A program made the translations under genes and the position numbers. The notes under the pieces are model-generated. The model worked only from the letters and a program-made list of their open reading frames with translations. It did not search any database and was not told the DNA's origin. From Rhodobiaceae bacterium (GTDB lineage: Bacteria > Pseudomonadota > Alphaproteobacteria > RS24), in the NCBI GenBank assembly GCA_002683515.1, contig NYTN01000003.1, positions 4,507 to 13,018 on the forward strand: a stretch of 8,512 bases of DNA, in the 5' to 3' direction. Each line of letters opens with the position of its first letter. Position 1 is the stretch's first letter. Of the stretch, positions 1 to 7,060 are shown in pieces.

Positions 1-1
1 C

Positions 2-619
2 ATGATTTTACTGATTGATAATTATGATAGCTTTGTGCATACCTTGGCGCGCTATATAGGAGAGCTTGGCCTTGACCGTGTGGTTGTGCGTCATGACGCG
101 ATTGATATTAACGCTATTGAACAACTAAATCCTGAAGCCATAATTATCTCACCCGGCCCTGCTACGCCTGAAAAGGCAGGTATCAGCATTGACCTAGTGC
201 GCTATTTTCGCGGAAAAATTCCTATACTTGGTGTCTGTCTAGGGCATCAGGCGATTGCCGTAGCCTATGGCGGTACAGTTTATCGCGCGCCACACCCGCG
301 TCATGGGGTATCTGATAAAATCCATCACGAGCATCATGCTTTATTCAACAATCTCCCGATGCCGTTTGAAGCCGCACGCTATCATGCACTTTGCGTCACT
401 CATACACCTGAAGGATTGATTGAAATTGCACATTCTCTTGATGGGGTTGTGATGGCGTTAGCAAATGATGTCGATAAGGTTTACGGCTATCAATTCCATC
501 CTGAAAGCATTTTAACGCAAAATGGGCATCACCTGCTTTCCAATTTTTTCGTTTGTGCAGGTATTATACATAATGCTTTTTCATCTGATGAAATGCCGGA
601 AATGATTAAGGCTGGATAA
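2..619 (+). CDS. pabA: Aminodeoxychorismate synthase component II, glutamine amidotransferase (PabA/TrpG family)
   Basis: This 205-residue class I glutamine amidotransferase hydrolyses glutamine and passes ammonia to a chorismate-binding partner, giving 4-amino-4-deoxychorismate for folate synthesis. The N-terminus MILLIDNYDSF is the canonical family start, so the ATG at position 2 is very likely the true start, although its ribosome binding site lies outside the window. The catalytic triad is visible: Cys79 in GVCLGHQ, and His166 and Glu168 in FHPES. The oxyanion-loop motif SPGPATP (50-56) and the RYH motif (126-128) are also present. Length is normal for the family. The same protein type serves anthranilate synthase as TrpG, and many bacteria use one subunit for both. 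I prefer PabA because a pabC-like gene follows after 3 bp. A pabB gene would be expected immediately upstream, outside the window. Confidence 0.9.
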   Translation: MILLIDNYDSFVHTLARYIGELGLDRVVVRHDAIDINAIEQLNPEAIIISPGPATPEKAGISIDLVRYFRGKIPILGVCLGHQAIAVAYGGTVYRAPHPRHGVSDKIHHEHHALFNNLPMPFEAARYHALCVTHTPEGLIEIAHSLDGVVMALANDVDKVYGYQFHPESILTQNGHHLLSNFFVCAGIIHNAFSSDEMPEMIKAG

Positions 620-622
620 GAC

Positions 623-1474
623 ATGATATGGCTAAACGGTAATTTTGAGGATTCCGGAAAAATCTCTTCGTCAGATAGAGGTTTTCTCCTTGGTGATGGA
701 GTTTTTGAGACTCTTTATGCAACCGGCACGGGTGTGGTGTATTTTAATCAACACTGGCAACGTTTAATCTCGGCGCTCGACCTTATTGATATCAATATTC
801 CCTATTCACCAAATGACATCCTGAGAGTCTGCCAAGAACTTATCAATCACATGCATGGTGAAACTGATGGGGAAAATAATAACCAATTACAGCCCTTTGT
901 TTTGAGGCTGTCCGTCAGTCGCGGCAATGGAGGGCGCGGCCTTGCAATTAATCCGGATGCACAACCAACCTGGTTCATAACAGCCGCTCCTTGCCCACCA
1001 CCACCAAAGTCCGTAACTTTGCATGTCAGCACTCTATGCCGCCCTTCTGATAACCTAACAAGCCGGATTAAATCACTTTCCTACATGGATAATATCCTCG
1101 CCAGAAAAGAGGCTATTATAGCGGGTGCTGATGAAGCTTTGATGCTGAATGAAGCAGGGCTTGTGAGCTGTGCCGCCGCATCAAATATTTTTATTTTTAA
1201 GAATAATAATTGGATTACCCCACCGACAAGTGATGGGACACTGGATGGCATTATTCGGGGGGAAATATTAAATATGGGCAAACTAGATGACGCACCAATA
1301 AGAGAAGAAAGCCTGACACTGGCTCAGGTTCAAGAAGCTGACTACATATTTATTTGTAACAGTCTTACAGGTGCAGTCCCAGTAGTAGAAATAAATGGTC
1401 TGCCAAAAGAAAAATCGCCCGCAATGCAGGCGATTTCAGAAATTCATAAATCTGAGAAAGTTATTGATACTTAA
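623..1474 (+). CDS. pabC: Class IV PLP aminotransferase-fold enzyme, probable aminodeoxychorismate lyase
   Basis: This 283-residue fold-type IV PLP enzyme probably splits 4-amino-4-deoxychorismate into p-aminobenzoate and pyruvate in the cytoplasm. The N-terminal block DRGFLLGDGVFET (18-30) and SVSRGNGGRGL (97-107) are typical of PabC and D-amino-acid or branched-chain aminotransferases. The expected PLP lysine is Lys150 in RIKSL. The late motif ADYIFICNSLTGAVPV resembles the C-terminal region of E. coli PabC. It follows pabA after 3 bp, so translation is probably coupled, and this context favours PabC over an amino acid aminotransferase. One oddity is that where relatives have V-S/T-E followed by small residues and N-hydrophobic-F, this protein has Cys183 instead of the Glu that normally bonds the PLP pyridine nitrogen. 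The 3' end overlaps rpmF, convergent, by 4 bp. Confidence 0.8.
   Translation: MIWLNGNFEDSGKISSSDRGFLLGDGVFETLYATGTGVVYFNQHWQRLISALDLIDINIPYSPNDILRVCQELINHMHGETDGENNNQLQPFVLRLSVSRGNGGRGLAINPDAQPTWFITAAPCPPPPKSVTLHVSTLCRPSDNLTSRIKSLSYMDNILARKEAIIAGADEALMLNEAGLVSCAAASNIFIFKNNNWITPPTSDGTLDGIIRGEILNMGKLDDAPIREESLTLAQVQEADYIFICNSLTGAVPVVEINGLPKEKSPAMQAISEIHKSEKVIDT
1405..1436 (-). terminator. Probable intrinsic terminator of rpmF, lying inside the pabC coding sequence
   Basis: Arms 1412-1419 (AAATCGCC) and 1429-1436 (GGCGATTT) form a perfect 8-bp stem with a 9-nt loop. Read on the minus strand, the stem is followed by T-rich sequence (TTCTTTT, running to 1405, after three Ts belonging to the stem). 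On the plus strand no T-tract follows, so the signal points to leftward transcripts. It begins about 34 nt after the rpmF stop codon. The same bases encode residues near the C-terminus of the PabC-like protein. Function as a terminator is inferred from structure only. Confidence 0.65.
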
Positions 1475-1650
1475 TCTTTTGGCTCAATAACCTGACGTCC
1501 ACGATAGATGCCACTTTTCAAATCAATATGATGTGGGCGATGTAATTCCCCGCTATCTGGATTTTCTACATAGGTAGGGTTTTTCAGCGCATCAGAAGCA
1601 CGTCGCATACCGCGTCTGGACGGTGTCGTTTTTCGCTTTGGAACAGCCAT
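1471..1650 (-). CDS. rpmF: 50S ribosomal protein L32 (bL32)
   Basis: This 59-residue protein of the large ribosomal subunit starts MAVPKRKTTPSRRGMRR, the hallmark N-terminus of bL32, and continues with the alphaproteobacterial pattern of a central SGELHRPHHID and a C-terminal GIYRGRQVIEPKD. It contains no cysteines, so it is the form without the zinc-binding CxxC pairs found in some other phyla. The ATG at 1650-1648 is preceded by a GGAG Shine-Dalgarno (plus-strand CTCC at 1658-1661) with 7 nt spacing. Its stop codon at 1471-1473 overlaps the stop of the convergent pabC gene. It lies 69 bp downstream of the sugar dehydrogenase gene on the same strand but probably has its own promoter (see 1678-1706). 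The identification is firm on sequence recognition. Confidence 0.97.
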   Translation of the reverse strand: MAVPKRKTTPSRRGMRRASDALKNPTYVENPDSGELHRPHHIDLKSGIYRGRQVIEPKD

Positions 1651-1677
1651 TTTTAAACTCCATAGAATTGTTGAGAT

Positions 1678-1706
1678 TTTATAAGGCAGATGCAGTGAAA
1701 CGTCTA
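1678..1706 (-). promoter_or_regulatory. Candidate sigma-70-type promoter of rpmF
   Basis: On the minus strand, TAGACG (1706-1701) is separated by exactly 17 nt from TATAAA (1683-1678). These match the -35 and -10 consensus at 4 of 6 and 5 of 6 positions. A start of transcription near 1671 would leave room for the GGAG ribosome binding site at 1661-1658. The stretch between the sugar dehydrogenase stop and rpmF (1651-1719) shows nothing else of note. Assigned by eye; a start-site map would settle it. Confidence 0.45.
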
Positions 1707-1719
1707 CCCTTATTGCCCG

Positions 1720-2829
1720 CTATTTACGTAAAACCTGCCAGATAGCACCATTCTCGCCCTCAGCGAGTATATATAAGCTCCCATCGGGGGCAGTGCGGAT
1801 ATCCCGTAGCCGTTCATTTATGTCCTCAAACAGCGTTTGTTGGGCGCCGGGCTTCCCGTCCTGCATATCTATCTGATAAACATTCTTAAACCTTAAGCTG
1901 GTCATAAACAAATCCCCTTGCCATTCGGGGAACATATCGCCTTGATAAAGGGTCATACCCGATGGCGCAATTGAGGGATCCCAATAAGTCAAAGGCTGTT
2001 CCATGCCCGGCAAGGACGTATAAGGCGAGATTTTTGCCCCACTATAATCAATTCCATAAGTAATTGCAGGCCAGCCATAATTCACACCGGGGCGCATCAA
2101 ATTAAGCTCATCACCGCCGCGTGGACCGTGCTCATGCGTATAAATCTTGTTTGATACCGGGTCATAGACGACCGCCTGAGCATTCCGATGCCCATAGCTG
2201 AAAATTTCCGGCTCTACACCGGATTGGCTAACAAATGGGTTATCAGAAGGTACTCCACCGGTTTCGGTCAGACGCAGAATTTTTCCTGTGCTGGAACTTA
2301 AATCCTGCGCCTTTTCTCGCTCATCAAAAGCATCACCATGCGTCAGGATAATTGTCCCATCGTTTAAAAACACAAATCTGCCACCATAATGCACAGGGCG
2401 ATTACGATTTTGGGTTTTATAAAGTGTTTCGGGGTTCACAAGCGCATCATTCTCAAGGCGGGCGCTCATTAAAACTAAATGATTGGCATCGGATGTCCCA
2501 GCAGCATAGGTAAGGAAGACAAGATTATTCGAAGCGAAATCTGGGTGCAGAACAACATCCATCAAACCTCCCTGCCCCTCATAAAGGACATCTGGAACAT
2601 TTCGGATAGGATCAGATACCTTGCCATCACTAACGCGTCTGAGAGAGCCTGAAAGCTCCGTCACCAGCAAATCACCGTTAGGAAGGAAAGCCAGTCCCCA
2701 GGGGTTATCCAGTTCATCAGTGATTTTCACCAAACGGTAATTACCTGCGGATGCCGATTGCTCAAAAACCCAAACGCCAAAAAAGAAAAAAGCTAAAATT
2801 ATTCTTGCAAGATATTTCATATTAATCAT
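1720..2829 (-). CDS. Exported PQQ-dependent sugar (aldose) dehydrogenase, YliI/soluble-GDH-like
   Basis: This 369-residue periplasmic quinoprotein of the soluble glucose dehydrogenase superfamily probably oxidises aldose sugars with PQQ as cofactor and calcium as structural ion. A signal peptide covers residues 1-28: Lys5, Arg9, a hydrophobic core from 10 to 22, then SASA before Gly29, a good signal peptidase I site. The rest is a six-bladed beta-propeller. Motifs include NPWGLAFLPNGD (42-53), GQGGLMD (85-91), HYGGR with the likely catalytic base His147, GHRN with Arg215, and GDELNLM followed by NYGWP. Length matches E. coli YliI-type enzymes. Met1 and Met4 are both possible starts; neither has a strong ribosome binding site. 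No PQQ synthesis gene is in the window, so the cell must make PQQ elsewhere or scavenge it. The true substrate is unknown. It is divergent from the 2873 gene across 43 bp. Confidence 0.88.
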   Translation of the reverse strand: MINMKYLARIILAFFFFGVWVFEQSASAGNYRLVKITDELDNPWGLAFLPNGDLLVTELSGSLRRVSDGKVSDPIRNVPDVLYEGQGGLMDVVLHPDFASNNLVFLTYAAGTSDANHLVLMSARLENDALVNPETLYKTQNRNRPVHYGGRFVFLNDGTIILTHGDAFDEREKAQDLSSSTGKILRLTETGGVPSDNPFVSQSGVEPEIFSYGHRNAQAVVYDPVSNKIYTHEHGPRGGDELNLMRPGVNYGWPAITYGIDYSGAKISPYTSLPGMEQPLTYWDPSIAPSGMTLYQGDMFPEWQGDLFMTSLRFKNVYQIDMQDGKPGAQQTLFEDINERLRDIRTAPDGSLYILAEGENGAIWQVLRK

Positions 2830-2872
2830 ATTTCTGGATATAAATTACGTCTGTACATATTAAAGGATAATT

Positions 2873-3328
2873 ATGACACAGATTATAAAGACAATTTTAA
2901 AACTCATCTACGCCTTTGTTCCAGCAATGATGGTATTAAACCTTCTGGGCATTACATTGGTAACCATTTTTGCCATGATGGAAATCATTTCCATGGGTGT
3001 TGATGTGCCGAATAATGTATGGCTAGCAACAATTAGTCACAATCTGGTGAATCTTTCTCCGCTCTACTCAACCATATTTGGGGTTGGCTTGATAATTTCC
3101 CTTATTGTGGCTGCGCTAGTATCAAAATTTTTAACCCTTAACAGGTATTTGATAGACGTCACGGCAGGTATTATTTCAGCCATTACCGCTCTGACATTGA
3201 TGAACACTCTACTCGGCGTCACCCCTATAGGGGCATCTCGAACCATGACAGGACTACTCGCCTTATCAGCATGTAGTGGGCTCGCGGCTCTCACCTTCAG
3301 CGTAATAAGTCGCAGAACAGCATTTTAA
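2873..3328 (+). CDS. Small inner-membrane protein of unknown function, four predicted helices
   Basis: I do not recognise a family for this 151-residue protein. Four hydrophobic segments are visible at about 10-38, 62-87, 93-115 and 124-145, with short loops and a basic C-terminal end (SRRTAF), so it is almost certainly an integral inner-membrane protein. The first helix is long and may start near the N-terminus with lysines at 6 and 10. The start is well supported: AAAGGA (2862-2867) stands 5 nt before the ATG. It diverges from the sugar dehydrogenase gene with only 43 bp between start codons, so their promoters must overlap each other or the opposing gene. It converges on malate synthase with 12 bp between stops and no hairpin terminator there. 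A link to the dehydrogenase, for example shared regulation, is only inferred from position. Confidence 0.75.
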   Translation: MTQIIKTILKLIYAFVPAMMVLNLLGITLVTIFAMMEIISMGVDVPNNVWLATISHNLVNLSPLYSTIFGVGLIISLIVAALVSKFLTLNRYLIDVTAGIISAITALTLMNTLLGVTPIGASRTMTGLLALSACSGLAALTFSVISRRTAF

Positions 3329-3340
3329 TATTACCTAGAC

Positions 3341-5512
3341 TTATAAGGCTTTAAATTCCAGTCTTCTTTGATGCAAGAGAGGCTCAGTATATCCACTAGG
3401 CTGTTCTTTACCTTTCAACACCAAATCACATGCAGCCTGAAAAGCAATACTACCCTCAAAATTATCCGCCATTGGCTTATATTCAGGATCACCCGCATTT
3501 TGGCCATCCACGACAGAGGCCATGCGTTTCATGGTTTCCATGACCTGCGCCTCATCGACAACACCATGATGTAACCAGTTTGCCATATGCTGGCTGGAAA
3601 TTCTCAGCGTTGCGCGGTCTTCCATCAAGCCGACATTATGTATATCCGGCACTTTAGAACAGCCAACACCTTGTTCAACCCATCGCACAACATAACCAAG
3701 AATACCTTGTGCATTATTATCCAATTCCTGCTGAATTTCCGCCTCACCCCAATTTGTGCGCTCGGCAACCGGAATGGATAAAATATCTTCAATTGCAGCA
3801 CGTGGGCGCGACGCTAGAGTGTCTTGAACCGCATCCACATCAACCATGTGATAATGAAGCGCATGAATAGTTGCTGCAGTCGGCGACGGTGCCCATGCAC
3901 AATCAGCTCCAGCTTTTGGGTGACCAATTTTGGTATTCAGCATATCCGCCATCAAATCCGGCATTGCCCACATGCCTTTGCCAATCTGAGCCTTGCCTTG
4001 AAGCCCACATTCAAGCCCGACATCCACATTCCAATCTTCATAAGCAGTCAGCCATGACGACGCTTTCATATCCGCTTTACGGATCATTGGTCCGGCCATC
4101 ATGGATGTATGAATTTCGTCACCTGTGCGGTCAAGAAAACCTGTATTGATAAAAATCACACGCTGTTTGGCTGAGCGGATACATTCTTTGAGATTTAGAG
4201 TCGTTCGGCGTTCCTCATCCATAATTCCAATTTTTAACGTTAGCGGCTTGAGGCCAAGCTCTGCTTCCACATCAGCAAAAAGCTGATTACAAAAAGCCAC
4301 TTCTTCAGGCCCATGCATTTTCGGCTTCACAATATAGACCGAACCGGCAGGGCTATTTTTTGCGGCGGCATCAGCTTTGTTTAAATCGTGCCAAGCCAAT
4401 AGGCCGGTCATCAGTGCATCCATAATGCCTTCGGGTATTTCATTACCATCTGCATCAACAATGGCGGGATTGGTCATTAAATGTCCGACATTTCGGATAA
4501 GCATAAGGCTCAGCCCTCGCAACGTCATGGGCGCACCATTAGCAGTCATGTAAACGCGGTTCTTGTTCAACGACCGCGTGATTGTTTTACCGCCTTTAAC
4601 CATGTCGCAAGCGAGATCACCTCTTAACAAGCCAAGCAGGTTTCGATAAGTCTCTACCTTATCTTCGGCATCCACTGCCGCTACGGAGTCCTCACAATCC
4701 ATAATCGTTGTTACCGCTGACTCTAGTTCGACATCTGCAATGCCTGCTGGGTCATCTCGACCAATCGGATGCTCACGATTAATGATTATGTCGATATGCA
4801 GATCATGGTTGCATAACAAAAGAGAAGTTGGAGCATCTGCAGAACCTTGATAGCCGACAAATTTTTCAGGCGATACAAGACCTGTCATATCGCCAGATGG
4901 GAGAGTTGCCTGAACTACGCCATCCATAATTTGATAGGCTGTAACATCAGCATGGCTCGCATTTTCAAGTCCGACGAAATCATCGAGGAAAGCTTTGGCG
5001 CGCTTAATAACTTCTCCGCCACGAACAGGATTATAAATGCCCTCAGGTGCTAAATCACCTTCACGGGAGATGACATCTGTACCGTAAAAAGCGTCATACA
5101 AACTGCCCCATCGTGCATTTGCAGCGTTCAACGCATATCTGGAATTTTTTACCGGTACAACAAGTTGGGGACCGGCAATATCAGTAATTTCAGGATCCAC
5201 ATTACCCGTCTCAATGGAAAAGACATCACCCTCGGGCAATAGATAGCCAATATTTTCAAGAAACTCACGATAGGCGGCCGCATCAAATTCCTGTCCTGCA
5301 CGACTGGCAAACCAGTCATCAATTTGTTTTTGCAATGCATCACGCTTTGCCAGCAATTCTTTATTAATCTGGGTATGTTTCGATAGAATATTTGAAAAGG
5401 ATTTCCAAAATTGCTCTGCTGAAATATCTAGCCCTTGAGTGGCTTCATTAGCGACGAAATCAACTAAGAGTTCATCAACGTGTAAATCATTAATAACTTT
5501 ACGATTTTGCAT
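3341..5512 (-). CDS. glcB: Malate synthase G
   Basis: This 723-residue cytoplasmic enzyme condenses glyoxylate with acetyl-CoA to give malate, in the glyoxylate bypass or in glycolate/glyoxylate use. Length equals that of E. coli GlcB and conservation runs from end to end. Key residues, by alignment from memory with the E. coli enzyme, are Arg340 in IRNVGHLM, the Mg ligands Glu433 in MDEERRT and Asp461 in FLDRTGDE, Cys618 in GCSKVPD, and the catalytic Asp632 in LMEDRATLR. All are present, so it should be active. The ATG at 5512 has a weak AGAG ribosome binding site (plus-strand 5521-5524, spacing 8). It lies 92 bp downstream of the MFS transporter on the same strand and may be in one operon with it. 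No isocitrate lyase gene is in the window, so the glyoxylate source is unknown. Confidence 0.97.
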   Translation of the reverse strand: MQNRKVINDLHVDELLVDFVANEATQGLDISAEQFWKSFSNILSKHTQINKELLAKRDALQKQIDDWFASRAGQEFDAAAYREFLENIGYLLPEGDVFSIETGNVDPEITDIAGPQLVVPVKNSRYALNAANARWGSLYDAFYGTDVISREGDLAPEGIYNPVRGGEVIKRAKAFLDDFVGLENASHADVTAYQIMDGVVQATLPSGDMTGLVSPEKFVGYQGSADAPTSLLLCNHDLHIDIIINREHPIGRDDPAGIADVELESAVTTIMDCEDSVAAVDAEDKVETYRNLLGLLRGDLACDMVKGGKTITRSLNKNRVYMTANGAPMTLRGLSLMLIRNVGHLMTNPAIVDADGNEIPEGIMDALMTGLLAWHDLNKADAAAKNSPAGSVYIVKPKMHGPEEVAFCNQLFADVEAELGLKPLTLKIGIMDEERRTTLNLKECIRSAKQRVIFINTGFLDRTGDEIHTSMMAGPMIRKADMKASSWLTAYEDWNVDVGLECGLQGKAQIGKGMWAMPDLMADMLNTKIGHPKAGADCAWAPSPTAATIHALHYHMVDVDAVQDTLASRPRAAIEDILSIPVAERTNWGEAEIQQELDNNAQGILGYVVRWVEQGVGCSKVPDIHNVGLMEDRATLRISSQHMANWLHHGVVDEAQVMETMKRMASVVDGQNAGDPEYKPMADNFEGSIAFQAACDLVLKGKEQPSGYTEPLLHQRRLEFKAL

Positions 5513-5551
5513 TTTGTTTACTCTAATTATTTAAAAATCAAATCTTCATAC

Positions 5552-5580
5552 GATATACTTTCTTTAATATGTGAAGTAAA
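5552..5580 (-). promoter_or_regulatory. Weak candidate promoter of glcB
   Basis: On the minus strand, TTTACT (5580-5575) lies 17 nt from TATATC (5557-5552). Each matches its consensus at 4 of 6 positions only, in AT-rich sequence where such matches are frequent. The 92-bp gap between the MFS stop and glcB (5513-5604) holds this and the inverted repeat at 5592-5615, nothing else I can name. The alternative is simple read-through from the MFS gene. Confidence 0.22.
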
Positions 5581-5591
5581 TTCAAATAGTG

Positions 5592-5615
5592 TTGATAAGG
5601 TGTGTTATTTATCAA
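5592..5615. repeat. Inverted repeat TTGATAA-N10-TTATCAA spanning the MFS stop codon
   Basis: Perfect 7-bp arms lie at 5592-5598 and 5609-5615 with a 10-nt spacer that contains the stop codon of the MFS gene. The hairpin would be AT-rich and weak and has no T-tract on either strand, so it is a poor intrinsic terminator. It could be an operator for glcB, or chance in AT-rich DNA. Confidence 0.35.
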
Positions 5616-6930
5616 GGCTATTCAACAGATGAACACGGTCTGCAAAAAACCGTTTTCCAGAAATATAAAGTAAAGGAATACCCGACGCAGCCAGCACAGA
5701 GAAAACAATCAGCGTGATCGTGTATGGTTCTGCAACATTATTATTAAAGAGAACATCTGCCATAATACCAGCAAGCGTCCCACCAACACCAAGGCCGATG
5801 AGATTCATGGTTAAGATGTAAAAAGCAATCAGTGTTGCTTTGTATCTGGGGGGTGATAATTCCTGCACTGTCGAGAAACTGGGACCGTATACGAGACCCA
5901 GTTGAAAATAAGCGACCAACATCCCAACCCAAAAAATTGGAGCATTCGGGTCAGCTACGCGATATATCAGACCAATGGGTAATAATATAAGAAATGCCCA
6001 AAATAAAAACATGGGTCGTCCACTATTGGTTTTTTTCTGCCAGATATCACCAAGTAGACCACCTGAAAGATTACCCATAATGCCGGCAAAAACCGCAATC
6101 CAACCTGACTTCACAAGAATATCGGATTTCTCGAAACCTCTTTCCTGTACCAACCAGAGTTGCTCAAAGGCAGCTGCCCCCAACATAAAATGGAACATAA
6201 CACCCGCAATGATGACATAGCGTAACGAGTCGTATTGCTTTATCAGCCTCATAATATTTGAAAAAATCTCTCTAAATGGCATTTTTTCAACTTTTTGAGA
6301 GTCCGAGGCGAGATCAAGGCGCGGCGTTTCAGGCAAAAATAATAGGAACAAAGCAATGACTACGCCAGCCCCCCCAATAAGTAGAAAACATGTACGCCAG
6401 CCAATTAACGGGCCAATATATCCCGCAATTAAAAGACTGGCAGCAATCCCAAGCGGCACACCCAGATAATAAATTGCAGATACGATACCTAATTCTTCCT
6501 TGTTGTATCTGTCCGATAAAATCGAAAGCGACGTAGGCGTGGCGACACTTTCTCCCACACCAATCAACATCCGCGGTATAAGCATGGCTGTGAAGCTTTT
6601 CGCCATACCAGAAAACGCCGTTAACAAACTCCACAAACCAAGCCCAAATGCGAGAAGCCGTGGTCTGTGCAACCTATCGGCAAGTGTTCCCATAAACAGA
6701 CCCACTATTGAGTAAAACAGAATGAAAGAAAAACCAGTTAGCAAACTATATTGGAAATTATTCAAATCCAAATCTGGTTTAATATCATTCGCAAAGCTTG
6801 CAATGAGTTGTCTATCGACAAAATTCAGAATATTAATGAAGGTCAAAAGTGCAAGAAGCAGATGACTGCTCATGCGTGACCCCGTATCTGTTTGTGAAAT
6901 CTGCGACGGGTTATTATTGATATGCGACAA
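5605..6930 (-). CDS. MFS transporter, Spinster-like
   Basis: This 441-residue inner-membrane secondary transporter has about 12 predicted helices, split by a hydrophilic central loop around residues 203-235. Family marks are NFVDRQLIA (36-44) in the first helix region, the MFS motif A version GTLADRLHRPR (81-91) between helices 2 and 3, and RMLIGVGES (120-128) in helix 4, the pattern of bacterial Spinster-like proteins. The substrate cannot be predicted. The gene uses a TTG start at 6930-6928, chosen because GGAG stands 7 nt upstream. An in-frame ATG at residue 20 (6873-6871) is the alternative and would remove only a hydrophilic tail. It sits between a TonB-dependent receptor and malate synthase on one strand, which suggests import of a carbon source. 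The receptor's terminator separates it from that gene. Confidence 0.9.
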   Translation of the reverse strand: MSHINNNPSQISQTDTGSRMSSHLLLALLTFINILNFVDRQLIASFANDIKPDLDLNNFQYSLLTGFSFILFYSIVGLFMGTLADRLHRPRLLAFGLGLWSLLTAFSGMAKSFTAMLIPRMLIGVGESVATPTSLSILSDRYNKEELGIVSAIYYLGVPLGIAASLLIAGYIGPLIGWRTCFLLIGGAGVVIALFLLFLPETPRLDLASDSQKVEKMPFREIFSNIMRLIKQYDSLRYVIIAGVMFHFMLGAAAFEQLWLVQERGFEKSDILVKSGWIAVFAGIMGNLSGGLLGDIWQKKTNSGRPMFLFWAFLILLPIGLIYRVADPNAPIFWVGMLVAYFQLGLVYGPSFSTVQELSPPRYKATLIAFYILTMNLIGLGVGGTLAGIMADVLFNNNVAEPYTITLIVFSVLAASGIPLLYISGKRFFADRVHLLNSLDK

Positions 6931-6941
6931 ATTATTTCTCC
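6928..6941 (-). promoter_or_regulatory. Ribosome binding site and TTG start of the MFS gene
   Basis: Minus-strand GGAG (plus-strand CTCC at 6938-6941) is followed by AAATAAT and then TTG at 6930-6928, a 7-nt spacing that is ideal. No ATG or GTG is in frame nearby upstream. The internal ATG at 6873-6871 has only a GGGG with 6-nt spacing, inside coding-like sequence. This favours the TTG start. Confidence 0.7.
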
Positions 6942-6963
6942 AAAAACAGTTTAAATTATTGAT

Positions 6964-6993
6964 ATAATTTGGCGACTTAAATTAATCTGTAAA
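6964..6993 (-). promoter_or_regulatory. Candidate promoter of the MFS gene with an overlapping palindrome
   Basis: Because an intrinsic terminator closes the receptor gene, the MFS gene needs its own promoter between 6931 and 7006. On the minus strand, TTTACA (6993-6988, 5 of 6 to the -35 consensus) lies 18 nt from AATTAT (6969-6964, 4 of 6 to -10). A 7-bp inverted repeat, AAATTAT-TGAT-ATAATTT (6953-6970), overlaps the -10 element and would suit an operator. The region is very AT-rich, so both calls are tentative. Confidence 0.35.
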
Positions 6994-7006
6994 GATTTAA
7001 TAAATT

Positions 7007-7037
7007 AAAAAAAAAGGGCAGCTCAAAAGCCGCCCTT
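7007..7037 (-). terminator. Intrinsic terminator of the TonB-dependent receptor gene
   Basis: Arms 7014-7022 and 7029-7037 form a 9-bp stem with one G-U wobble in the minus-strand RNA and a 6-nt loop. The stem carries the GC-rich core GGGCGGC, and a run of nine Ts on the minus strand (plus-strand A-run at 7007-7015) overlaps and follows it. It begins 24 nt after the receptor stop codon. This is a textbook Rho-independent terminator and separates the receptor from the MFS gene. The plus strand lacks a matching T-tract. Confidence 0.9.
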
Positions 7038-7060
7038 ATAATATCTGTTTTAAAGCTAAC

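Noticed and set aside
847..1281. Two minus-strand open frames inside pabC
   Set aside because: They are shadows of the pabC-like gene without ribosome binding sites or recognisable motifs.
3329..3350. Palindrome CTTATAAG (3340-3347) as a terminator between the membrane protein gene and glcB
   Set aside because: It is too short and AT-rich to form a stable hairpin and has no T-tract.
3368..4149. Several plus-strand open frames of 64-92 codons opposite malate synthase
   Set aside because: They lie wholly inside the strongly conserved glcB gene on the other strand, and their translations show no recognisable domain.
5592..5615. FNR-type box
   Set aside because: The TTGAT and ATCAA halves are 14 nt apart instead of 4, so the spacing does not fit the FNR site.
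6329..6634. Minus-strand open frame of 101 codons
   Set aside because: It overlaps the MFS transporter in another frame and its Trp/Cys/Tyr-rich translation is typical of a shifted reading of membrane-protein DNA.
6931..7060. Riboswitch or small RNA in the longest gap
   Set aside because: Apart from the terminator hairpin and short AT-rich repeats there is no structured, GC-containing fold that I can recognise.
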